Shown here piece by piece: positions 48,501 through 62,300 of a stretch of 64,000 nt of DNA. The notes below the pieces were generated by a model. It ran no database searches. It saw only the letters and a list, made by a program, of their open reading frames with translations, and was not told where the DNA came from. The first letter of the stretch is position 1. Every line of letters starts with the position of its first letter. This DNA is from Sapria himalayana. Its lineage: Eukaryota; Streptophyta; Magnoliopsida; Malpighiales; Rafflesiaceae. Both the position numbers and the translations under genes were made by a program. The stretch covers positions 851,090 to 915,089 of the forward strand of contig JAREIK010001333.1 in assembly GCA_029783825.1 (NCBI GenBank). Reading direction: 5' to 3'.

Positions 48501-51500
48501 ACCCCCACAATTAAATACAATCTTCTCCTTAACAGAATCCATCAGCTCATAAATATAATTCATGGCTAATCTTTCTTTTAAATTAATCTCTCTCAAAACA
48601 CTAACTATTGGAACAATTATCTTTATGCAAAAAATAATATAAAGTCAAATATTTAAATCAAACAACACCTTACTCGAGCTTTCATACCTTCTACCTTTTT
48701 AGCTCATTTGTTTGAATATTATTTTTTTGAGGAGAACATTACCATAAGAGCTTATTTTTACTTATAAAGACTTCGAGGAGTAAAAAATGAAATAATAAAT
48801 CGTATAATTACTGGACGAAAAAATTTATGATTTTTTATAAATATCCTCAAGCTAAAAATCAAATATGGTCATATATTAACTTCACTATTTGCATGGTTCA
48901 AGCAAGTATAATATCATGAATATTTAGAAAAAAATTTCTAATATCCAAAAACATCAAATCAATACAATGTGCAGCACAAAGAGTCCACCAAAACCCTCTT
49001 TTTTTTTTCATAAATCTCACTTTCGCATTCAGATAATTAGAGAAATTATCAATAATGACTTGAACAACATTCTTCTCCTCAATTTCTTCAATCTCAACAT
49101 CAAGATATTTTAATATCAATTATTCATTTATTATTATATTAGAAACATCAATTAATTTCATAAATCAAATATCAGCAAAATTATTTATCAAAAAATTTAC
49201 AAGACACCTACTTTTTCCATATGTCCAACTATCTGACATAATTAAACATCCATATTATTTCTAAGTTTTTTTATGATCTTCCATAATGATACTTAGATCA
49301 TTCACCTATTCTTTAAGAATCTATATTCTCAATTCATGCATAGATGGAGACTTAAACCTAGGCCTAAATTTTGCAATAACACCCATCATAGGAATCTAAT
49401 AAGGAGAATTCACAATATTGAATAGGAGACTTTTTGAATACATAAACTTATCAATTTTTCTACACACTTTCTATCTTTCATCTTACTTCTACCTTAAATT
49501 CAAAATACTTTGATGAGGTTATGAAGTAATAAATATATCTATTAGTCCCCTAGGAATAGGTTCCTCACCCTCACTCCCACTCTCACTCCTTAAGACACCT
49601 ATTATATTGGACAATGCACTCTAATTAATTGAAGTTGATCTCATACCAATTACTTGAGTCTATTCAACTCTCTTGTGCATCTTTGATATCAAAATTTGTA
49701 ACTCAAATATTATTCCCCGGAAATTTCAATAACATATTTTCACACAATCTTTTCTTGAAATTTTTGAATCGAAGGAACTCATTATTAAAAAAAATATCAA
49801 TAATAATATTCACATTGTTATATAACAATATAATTGACTAAAAAATATTAACAAGATATAATTAATAAAAATTTAAATATAAAATTCAAAATTTAATTAG
49901 TTTAAATTTTAAAAAGCCAATGTTTTTTAAAAAGAATTTAAAAATAAAATTCATAATTTAATTAAAAATAAAATACACCCACTTGTACCCAATGATAAAC
50001 TTACTTGAATACTTCGAAACAAGATCTCATATATAATTAAAAATAATAATACTCAATTAGTCCAACATAGCTTACAGTCATTGTGGATAACTAAATATCA
50101 AAAAATATTAAAAATCTTATAGTTAATAAAAGAAAACATGAACTAAAAATATATAATATCAAAATAAAAATACATATAACATTTGGAAAGTTCACGTCAA
50201 CACTTGAACTAGATTTGCTGACATAGTCGATAACTCGCCTAGAAAATAAAATAGTGCCCTATAATATATACTTTTCTATTAACAACATTATATCTCTTAT
50301 CATTTATCTCACTAACATTGAAAAATATAATATATATTACATAAATATTTAATTTCACTATAAAGAAATCATCAATTTTATAATAATTATCTTAGGAACA
50401 AAAGAAAAATTAACTTAATAATTCACATTATATATCAATGTGAATCACATGGTGCACACACACTTTTGGTGCACCATTTTGTATGCTGATTAACTTTCCC
50501 TTCATGTCGCATCTTCTTCATGTATACTCATGGACATTTCATTATAAACTTGTATAAGAGACTTTAAAACAAGATCTCAAGTCTAATTAGAAATAATCAC
50601 CTTTAATTAATCCAACATAACTTGTCGCCTTAGGAAACTAAATACCTCAAAATATATAAGAAATTTTATATATATCAAGAAAAAAAAAAACTAAAAATAT
50701 ATAATATCAAAATGAGAATACAAGACTAATTATAATAATAGAAGATGATTAGAAAATAATATAAAATTCTTTCATAGTGAATTTAAAAATCCAAGTCAAC
50801 CCTATAAACTGGATTAGTTGTTATAATAGATAATTAGCCTAGAAAATATTGTAAATAAAAGATGAACAATTAGAATCAAGCCTCTTAACTTTTATCTCCC
50901 CCTCATAAAAAAATTCATACACCGTGTTATGTGGAACACTCATGCTAGGCTCCTCCTAGCTCATTTCTTTAGAAGAAATCCCACTGCTCTATTCAAAACT
51001 AATTGTGTTGGTAATATTAGCTATAAGAGTCAAGTCAATTGTTAATATGTGAGGAATAACAATTAGATAAGAGAATGACATTAACAGGAAGTCAAAAAGT
51101 ATATCCTTTTAGATCGAGACCATAAAAATGACATGCTCAAAGATAGAGGTGTCAAACGTGCCGGGCCGGCCCTGCCCGGCACGAGGCACGGTTCGGCCGT
51201 GCCTGGGCCGGCCCAGCACGTTCTTAAACCGTGCCCGGGCCCGTTCCGTGCCTGGCCCGGCACGCCGGCACAGGTCCATCCCGTGCCGGTTCACGCAGGC
51301 ACGCATGGCACTGGCGGCGTGTCACGTGTGCCGAGGCGTGACGTGAGTCACGAGTCACGACCGTGTTTGGCAAGGCGTGCCCGAGCGGGCCCGGCACGGC
51401 ACGGTAGCACGACCGTGCTCGTGAAAAACGGGCCGTGCAGTGCTGGGCCAGCCCGTTTGACACCTCTACTCAAAGATCACATCATCTTATGAATATGCAA

Positions 51501-54500
51501 TTGATGGTACGAGTAAGCATATTCTTCTACCTAAAAAAAAGATTCTAAACAAACAAAAATATACCCAAAATAGTGCTGAAACGATAAAAAAATATATTTA
51601 CTACATATAAAAATTAATATGTAAATTGTCCTAATAGAACAAAAAATAATCTTTGATTGATTAAAAATTAGCTATTAAGACTTTTTCCGCAAACCTATCT
51701 AACAATACTTTAACATTGTAAAAGTATCTTAATTATCCCAATCAAAAATTAATTTTTCCTTTTAATTATATAATTATAAATGAGTATCAGCACATAATAT
51801 CTAATAAATTATCTCAAACTCCTCGCTAAAATAAGAAAACAAATAAGAATTATATTTCAAATCATTATCAATTCTCAATATTTTAATATTATAATAAAAT
51901 TGTATTTTGACACTTTAATCAAATTTTAGAAAAACAGAAAATTTAAAATTTCTTTAAAACTTAATTCATATATATCTAGAGGTAGCAAATAAGTTAGGCA
52001 ATGTCATCACAAAACAAAGCATGGCCAACAAAAGTTGTGCCAATCATGACCCGCAAAAGTTGTGTCTGGTTTGGTCGACCAGCCCAAGTGCCAAAGCAAA
52101 CACAACTCAAGCATTCCGCATGAGCAACATGAACTCCGCAAGGCATTTAAAATTTTTGTGTCGGTCGATATTTTTTTAAAAAATATAAGCACATAAAATC
52201 AATAACAAGGAGGTCTGAGGAATAAAAATGAGTGGTCGTGATACACAAACTTAGCATGGCATATAAAATACATGTGCTAGTTGATGTTTTTTAAAAAAAT
52301 ATAGACACGTAACATCAAAAACAAGGTAGTCCATGAAATAAAAATAAGCAGTCAAAATATTTAGATATTTATTACTATTTTATTTTATCTCATAATACAT
52401 AAAAATTTTAGTTATATAAAATTGATAAAAATTATACAAATCTATATTTTCAATGATATATAAATTACAACATAATCTTCTAATCCTATTAATATCTAAC
52501 ATAATATCATAGTCTATTATTTTTATAAGTATGAATATGATTTCATATAAAAAAAATATTATAATTAGTATATTATTAAAATTTTATCATACTTAAAAGA
52601 TAAGGGTGATATGCGAATAAATCTTTTTACATTTTTTAAGAATATATATTTGTATTTTCAGACTTAATATATTTTTTAATATATTTTTTTGACATTAATA
52701 TTTAAACATATTTCATTTATTGTATAAATTTTAGAATTTTAAAATGTTATTTTTATTATTATTTTTATTATTTTATTGTATATTTATATATAGACAATAG
52801 ATGAGAGGGCAAGAGACAGGTGAGCTGGGACTGGGCTGGATCTAGAATGGACTTAGAGTCTTGGACAGCCAGTCCAGTGAGCCAGACCAGCAACAACCCT
52901 AGTTCATAGGCTAGGACTCAGGCAAGCTAGTTTGTGTCTCTGTCCTCTGCCTCGATGACCTCCTAGTGGCTAAGCCAGCATAGCCTAGACCAGCTGCTTG
53001 CCTGGCCAGGGTCATGTCGGCCTTTAACATGGGCCGAATCACAATTAATACAACATGGCACAGCCCATTTTAACTTGGGCCAGCAAAAGCATGTTGGATC
53101 AGCCTTGATTGCTGTCAGGCTGACACAGCATGGCCCATGCTAAAAACTATGACAAGCCTGATTTTTAGCTATGTCAGATCAAAAAGTACAAAATGGTCCT
53201 CCAGGGCAAGAATAACAAGCCTAGTGGGTGCCCACAATAAAAGATCCAACCTGAGTAGATTCAGTAACCTAGCATGGCCTTCGCTAGCTCGAGTTAGCAA
53301 TGGTGTAGCATCCAACATATTTTCTGAATTCGTCTCAAACTAACATAAAAACAAGTCATTAATGGCTTGCTTTCTCTCGGAGTACCTCTCCCAACGCTCT
53401 CATTATCACACTATGATAATTTTTTGAGAAAACTAAAATATCATCTCACAAAGAATCTGATATTGCAAAATGATGTAGCTAGAGATGTCTAACAACCCAT
53501 TCTAGGTCGACATGGCCCATCTTTTTTAGACCCATCCGAGCCACCTAACCATGCCCAACACAACATGATCCATCATCCCAAGCCGTGTTGTGCTGTGCCG
53601 GCACTGTGAAAAGGAAGCGAGGCCTAGCTAGAGAATCATGGCATGTTGAGCCAAGCAAGTAGGGCAAGACCCCGATTACTGCCGGCATGACCAGGCCAAC
53701 AACAATTTCAAGCTTCGTTAGACCCACGGCTAACCTAGGCTAGCGCTAGCTTGAGTTAGTCGTCGGAAGCCTGCAGCCAGCCTAGATTTTCCTAGTTACT
53801 AGCCCCTTGGCTAAATACATACATACGCACATATATATATAAACAACATTCAAAAAAATGAAATAATTATTAAAATTTAATTTACAAGTTTAATGTGTAT
53901 GCATAATAGAAGTATGACTTAAAAATATAATTTTGTGTAAGAAAAATACAAACAAAATATAAAATAAAATGCATGTCACGGGCTCACAGCAACACCAGTA
54001 ACCTATGTTGCACGGACACGGATACGAACACGGGGATACGACACGGCAAGATACGGGAACACTGCAAATTCTAAAAAACTAGGATACGAATACGGCTAGG
54101 ATACGTCATGATAAAAAAAATAAAATTAAAAAAAATTATTAATTATAAATATTAGGTATTTTAAAATAATTTAAAATTCTGTATTTTAAAATAATGTAAA
54201 AAAAATTTAAACCCTCTAACACCCTCCCCCTCCCCCTCCCGAGCCTTCCCCCCCTCCAAAACCCCCGTCCCGAAACCCCCCCCCCCCCTCCAAAACCCAC
54301 CAAGATACGGAGGATTCGTGTCGCAGGACCATACCGAGTTGACCTTCACAGAACCATGTCAGGCCAGACACGAAAGCACGGTTGGGCCGGGTCAGCCCGG
54401 CACGTCCCGTTTGACACCTCTACCTATGTTTATTAATAAAACACCTTTGGCACATGAAGTTCACGCATCATACTAGGTTAGTGCTACTCGTGGCAAATGC

Positions 54501-57500
54501 TTGAACCATGCTTGCTTCAAAACAAATGCTAATTAGACATGCCCAACATGTAGGTTGATGGTCAGACTTGGCATGACACGATCCTTCCCATGGGCCATCC
54601 TAAGCCCGATGACAAAATGGTTTCTGATCATGTAGTGCCTAATAGGACTTCATGAGCATTTACCTCATTAATTGAATGATTAAAAAATATATATATATCT
54701 AATTAATATGACTCAGATATTGATACTTGAAATGAGTGATCCAAAATATTTTTAAGGAAATATAATCTTAACTACAATTTACTTTATTAATTAGATATTC
54801 ACTTTTATCGTTACTCTGTGCATATCATTCCATGTCTTATATCATAAAGAAAAATTATTTAAATTATCTTATAGACTTTTTGGGTACACTTATTTTATTT
54901 TTAATAGCTCTTCAAGATTAAGCAAATTAGTAATTTAGGATCATAAAATATATTTTTCTTAAACATTCTAATACCCAAAGAAGATAAAAGTATTTTTCAC
55001 TAGAGAGGAATAATTTATTTGGTACGAATATTATATTTGTTAATTATGACTTCTAAACCTAGGAAGAATACAAATCCAAATATTGCACAAGATTCTATTA
55101 CCCTTCATATCTACCTATAGCCATTCTTTTATCATCAATTAGTAGAAAGAGTTACCCATCAACTAGAACTAATCATGTTGGTACTCAATATGATATTACT
55201 TTAATAGAAACATTATACATACCAACTAATTCAAATCATAGTGAATCTAAAGAGAAAGAAATTTCCTGAATAGGAAAACCCCATTAAAACCTATAAAACA
55301 TGATAATACAAAAATTTGTTGTAGTATAACTACAAACTCATATTAAATCAACAACAAAAAAGTATTCATCCATAACTTAAAATCTATATTAGGAAAAAAA
55401 AAATATGTCCAACCTTCTCAAATCAAAGATAAATATATCAAAGAGTCAATCGATCCAGCAGCCAGTCTATCTAATCTTAACTTTTTGATCACTCTTTAAA
55501 AGAGAAAATAAAAATATACTCAGCACTCAATTTCACAAATTTTATTATACTCTCATCTTGTTTCTTCTTTTATTACTTATCTTAATCGTATTGACATAAC
55601 TAAATTTTTTTAAAAATATTATCTTATTCAGGATTACACCAAACTATGATAAACGAGATGTATATCATCTATTCTAATAGGACTTGAAAATTAGTATCAT
55701 AATTTTTAAAAATATTTATTATTGATTAAAAATAATTATTTACAATGAAAACAAATCTAAATAAGAAAGAAGATAGAAGATACACAGATATTTGATGTGG
55801 ACTATTAAAATAAATAATGTTCAATAACCAAGATGATATTAATATGTATTATTATCTTTTATACTATCTCACTATTTAAGAAAATACCAACTAAGACATG
55901 AAAAATATATTTCTTTTACGATGACCTTAAGAAAATATATACAAAGCAACCATCAAAATTTCAAGTAATAATCATGTATGATTTGCAAAATGCAAAAAAA
56001 TATGTACACTCCCTGAGAGCCAAGTTTGCACATTTTTTACAGACAATCACTTCATGTGGCACAAGAATGTTATATATTTTACTTTCTTGCATAATATTGA
56101 TAACAAGATAATTTTACTAATTATACAAATACATAATATTCCAATTATAAAAAACTATAAGTTACAAATTATTCAACTCAATAATTATGTTGAAATACAA
56201 TTTCAGACAAAGCAACATAGGAAGCTCAAATATTTTTTATACTTATAAGTGATTTATCTTATGAGTAATATCATCATATCACAAAAAAGAAATGTACTTT
56301 ATATTCTTGTATATATTAATCTTTTGAGTTATGCTTTAATACTTATTCCTATTGATCTAAGTATTAATTTCACTTCTGATATGATACCTATAATTTACTA
56401 TACTACTTATAAGAAACTCATAAAAAATATTAACTATTTGATTATAATTAACTATTGATCTATGCATATAACCTTTAATTCAATATTTCACAAGCAAATA
56501 AAGCACGTTGAAGTAAATTACTTTTTTATCAAAAATAAAATTCAAGATGAGACTATTATTATAATATACATTCAAATAATAAAGTAGCCAATAAATATCT
56601 TCACAAAAATCTTAAAGATGTCTTAGCTTACATATATTTCATCATGTTGGATATAGTAGACTTATATGCACTAGGATAATGAAAAGTATAATGATTTTTA
56701 TTTATTTATTTTTTATTTTTAATAAATTTAAGGAAAACACTAAACATATAGGTTACCTCAATTACTTTCATTTGTTATATAAGAGCATTAGTTATATGAC
56801 ACTATATATTAAGTGTTTTGATTTTACTTTTTTGATGTGTAACATAATGTAAGTTATATGAAGAAAAGAAATAATCACAATTGATATAAAATTAAATAAA
56901 TATGTAATGATAAATAATAAATATTATGAGATGCATGATAAAGAATATGATCTTAAAGAAATGAATAAAAAAAGAACTATTTCAACTTTTGTTTTAGCTT
57001 ATATCTTTTATATAACTAAAAGATATAAAAGAAAAAGAGAAACTAATATTCATTAATAGAGATGATACACGATTATGCAAAGACTATAAAATAATACATA
57101 TGAGAAGCTAACCATTTAACAAAGATCAGTCATAATTAATCTACATCTTGAAAATTACAATCAAAGAAAGAATTCACATATGTAACTAAAAATAAAATAA
57201 TAAACCTAAAAAAAAATAATAAATATTTTCAAAGAAAAAACTAGATACAATACTAGATTATTCTTGAACATAGATACAAATATTATATAGAATAAAATAA
57301 AATAATGTGTAAAAAAAATATCAAAAGACATATTTATTCGCATAAAAAAATATGATAATATAAATATAAAGTTAAACAAAATATTTGAAGAAATACATTT
57401 TATTTTTTTTTTAAATCAGAAAAACAAAAATAAAAATAATATAAAATTATATAATAAAGCAACAAAAAAGATAAGTAAAATTAAGTTTAAGATATATAAT

Positions 57501-59356
57501 AGATTATATGATAAACTACAAAATAAATAATTAAAAAAATATATTTATAAGTTAATTATAATGACAAAGGACAACTATATTAGTCAAATAAAATATACTA
57601 AGAAAAAAAATTCAGATCTTGATAAATAATGAACAAGTCAAAAGAAATTGGATATATATTTTTATGAAATACTAAAATAAGTTCACAGATTTGTTTTTTT
57701 TATATTGAGGATGACACAATTAAACATAGTTAGATAGCCAAGATAAAATCTATAAAGATTAAAAAGTTATCAAAAAAAATTTAAAAAAACCCTATAACTT
57801 GATGACATCCCTATTAAAGGTTTATGAGAGTGAGGCATGATATGATCAATTAGATTGTTTAACAAAATCATAAAAATTAAAAAGATATATAAATAAAGAT
57901 AAAATATTATAATTCCTATTTATAAAATAAGAGATATTCAATTATATAATAATTATAAAGGTATTAAACTTATAAATTACACTATTACATTTAAAAAAAA
58001 TTAATTAAACATATACTAAAAAAAAAAAGATTTTAAAAATTCAATTGAAATTTATGTCAAAGATATCTATGTAGACTATCTATATAGTTAGACAATTTAT
58101 CAATAAAAGAGAAATAAAAAAGATAATATATTTATTGATTTAGAAAATCAATTTGAATTTATATCAAATAAATTTATAATAAATACTATCTACCTAAAAA
58201 ATTAATCAAAAATATATAAAAAAAATACTTATGCATTATATTTATTAATTTTAAAAAACTTTATGATATAATATCAAGAGATGTAATTTAGTGACTATTA
58301 TGTAAAAGTAATATCAAATATGTATATCAAGAGAGTAATGCCCATAATTAAATTAACCCAAGACATCACCTATGCATTTCCAATAATTATGGGATAATAC
58401 AAAGAATCATCACTCAGTCCATATATTTTTGTACTAATTATGAATGAATTATCAAAAGATATTCAAGAAAACTAAAAACATCATTTTATTATTAATATCA
58501 CAATTTAATCATATTAAGAATAAAAAAAATAAAGTTATTAAAAAAAATAAAAAATATCAAATATCAGTAATTTCAAATATATATGTTATAGATTAAATAA
58601 AAACAAATAGATTGAAAAAAATATATCACATAAAATTAATATTAGATAGAAAACATGGAAAGTTACATTATAAATTTTTTGTGATGGATAAATATCAAAT
58701 AAATTAAAGAGAAAAAATTTATAAAATAATTATATAACCAATCATACTATATGTAAATGAATATTAGGCGACCAATTATACATATAATTATTAACATGAT
58801 ATAAAAGAGGTTATATATAAAAAAGAATCATTTAATGAGATTTAGTCAGATCCAACACACACCTCTTAGTATACTAATTAGGAAGTATAACACTATTCAA
58901 GTAGAAGGAGAAAAAAAATTAAAAATAATCATAAGAGAAATCAGGTAGACATTATAAATAAAAATTTAACAACTAAAAAATTAAAAACATATATGTTCTT
59001 TAATAAAATTGATTGAAAAAGTAAAATTTATACAGTCGACCTCAAATAATTATAATACAATTTGATTAATCAAAATGATACAAATTTATATTTTATCATA
59101 CAAAGATAAATACTATCATATAATTTATTCTATATCGATAAAAAATATAAAATAAATATTCTTGTAAAAATTAAGATTTATAATTATACACTAACAAGAA
59201 GATAATTAAGCTTAAAATAAATCTTTTTAGATATAAATACTTCTATCGATTACCAAATGAAAATTTTTAAAAAATAATAAATTATTAATTACCTTATATT
59301 TTTGAAAACAAATATATCAAATATTATCAAATAATAAAATATTGTATTAATTCATG

Positions 59357-59388
<32 letters not shown>

Positions 59389-62300
59389 AAATACTTTTCT
59401 AATAATAATAATATTTTTCACACAATTTATAAGGCAACAACTCAAGTCAAGTCAACATGAGTAACCTAAACCCAGCCAAAAAAAATTAAGTATGGGTTAA
59501 AAATTTGATATCCAAACAAAATTCAAATAGGGCTCAAGTAATAGCTTTCCAACCTGAGCAAAATTCAAGCCAAGTTTGAATTTGCCCCAACCAAATCACA
59601 CCCACCCAAGTAGCTCTTGTAACCCTATTTATAAGCATAGAAACTTGAACAAGAGGGCACTTGAGCAATGTGGGTAAGTTATAAACCTAAAATATTCATG
59701 AGAACTTTTTTTTTTCAAAGTATTCCAAATAATATTTTTTCTTTTGAAACAAATAATGGGAGGATTTTTTTTTTGAAGTACTCCCATTAAGATTTTTTTT
59801 TAATTTATAATTTATATTGCCCAATATTTAAGATTATTTCTAATTATAACTATAACAATAAAATTATCAGTTAGAACCTAAGTAAAAATTTAAGATATTT
59901 ATATTGATAATCATTATAATTAATTTAAAATTTTAATAAATTCTATCTTTATATTCTAAAATGAATTTTTATAACAGACTAAAAATATTTAAAAAATAAT
60001 AATTAATTTAATAGTAACCTATTAGGTAAGTTAATTTCTTTTTATTGAAATTTTTCATACAATTCGACTTAATCCGACCCAACTCACTCAACCTAAGTTA
60101 CATATTATCAAATTAGATTGAGTTGAAGTTAAAGATATTTTAGGTTAAGTTCAAGCTTGAGTTGATAATTTTTAACCTGAGCACAAATTGGGTTGGGTTC
60201 GAATTGGGCCACAACCCAACCCAACACCCCAAATTTCAACCACAATAAATTACATCGTAAATAACCATGTCATATAAATTATGATTATTCCATCACAAAT
60301 AATATAGATAAAATAACTTAACAAACAATAATATTTTTATCAAATAAAATTTATATACTAGCATATAAAGATAATTTTATCTCAATAAAAATATTAAATA
60401 AATAGTATTCTAGAATTTAAGCTTTTGGATTATACACCAACAAGAATGAAAATTGAAGTTAACATGAATCATTTTAGTATATATGAGTACTATTTGCAAC
60501 TAAATATAGGAAAGCTTGAAAAAAAAATTATCTAATATTTTTGAAAACATATATATCAAATATTATCAAAATAATAAAATATTTTGTTAATTATGATGAG
60601 TGAAATTATCTACGAGGCAACATTTACTTCATGAATCATGGCAATACATGGAACACTTATTATTCAAGAAATTAATTAAGCACTAGAAGATCCACTAATG
60701 ATTTCATTTCACAAGAAGTAAAGAGCAAACTAATATTTTTAGATTTTGATTAGAAATATAGAGATTGCAATCGCAAAGAGATGGAATCTTTTATTTTATG
60801 TCCTATAATTCTTTTTCATAATAACTAGGAAGTCAAACACAATTTATACTTTAATATTCATAAATAAACAAAATATATAAAAATATATTATTAATTTATT
60901 AATCATAAAAGTCAAAATGACTAAGGTGACATATAAATGATCTAGAAGCCAAACAAATCACCTTATTGAATTATTTTATTTTTCTTATTTATTTCATTAA
61001 TGCTCATAGTGTATTAAAGTGCTACAATAAATTTTTTGTATATTTTATATATACTTTCATTATATCAATTTTATAATTTAGAAGAAATAACTATACATAT
61101 ATTATATTTTATTGTGATGATACATATTTTCATTCGTGAGTAATAAAGCTCGCATTTAAAAATTTTTAAACATGACTTCTCTAATTTATCAAGAATATGT
61201 TTTATCAAGATATTTACCACTCTCATAGTTTTCTTGGCAGAAATCATCTACACTTTGAACCATACTTATTTTAATAAAATAAAAATATATTATCATTAAT
61301 AAATCAAATATATTCTTAATTACTTGAAATTGATTGTATGGATAATATTTTTTCAATCATATATATTAAAAATCATGTTTATTCTTAACTCTTTAATTTT
61401 TAAATTCTTATTTATAAATTCAATTAAATTTCTCTTATGTTTATCTCTAGTTCTTTTTTTTTTCTACACTCATATAGTCTCATACTTTTTAATTAACACC
61501 CAGATGATTCTTCCTTAAATTATAATTTAAAAAAATTATTTTTAATTTTTTAAATAATTTTATTTTTAATTTTATTATTCCTATTTTTACCACATATTCA
61601 TCTTACATTTTTACTATCTTCATCTATTTTACACTTATAATTTGAATATATTACTCCTTGGTTGTTGAGCATTCACTTTCATACAGAATGACTAAACATA
61701 TAACTGTTCTATAAATTTTTTTCTTAAAACTATTTAATAAAATAACTATACATACTCTATCTAAATAAACACTTCTAATTCAATCTTGCATTATCAAGCA
61801 AAATATATAAAAATTGATTATTACTTTAAAAATATATGAAATATATCCTAGAAGAATCACTATATAAATATATTCAGCTTTAAGATTAATGAAATTACAT
61901 TTTTTGTAAAATAATCTTAATTTCCCTTTACATATTTTCTCACACACATATTGCCTGAAAATGGAATTATAATTTAATAGCTTCAATCTCTGCATGATGA
62001 TCAAGATAGCATTATCAAACACTTTCAAAGAGAGTGAACTTTGAGAGCATACTAGAATAGGGTGCAATACCATGGGATTGCATAAACACTGCCCACGAAT
62101 TCCATCAGTACCTTGGGATTTAAAGCATTCACTTTTTCAATGGCTTCCTCGACATTGCCGCATTGTACTGCTTTCTTAACAGCCATTCGATCCATTATCG
62201 TGGACAGATCTATGTCAGCTACCTCTCCTTAAGGAAGAAAAAAAAAAACACAGTGTCGCACATGAAAAGCAGAAAACAAAGTACATAAGCAGCTCTCATG

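Noticed and set aside
60180..60245. Interstitial telomere repeat
   Set aside because: The motif is GGGTTGGGTT/CCCAACCC, not the plant telomere TTTAGGG; it looks like a common dispersed repeat.
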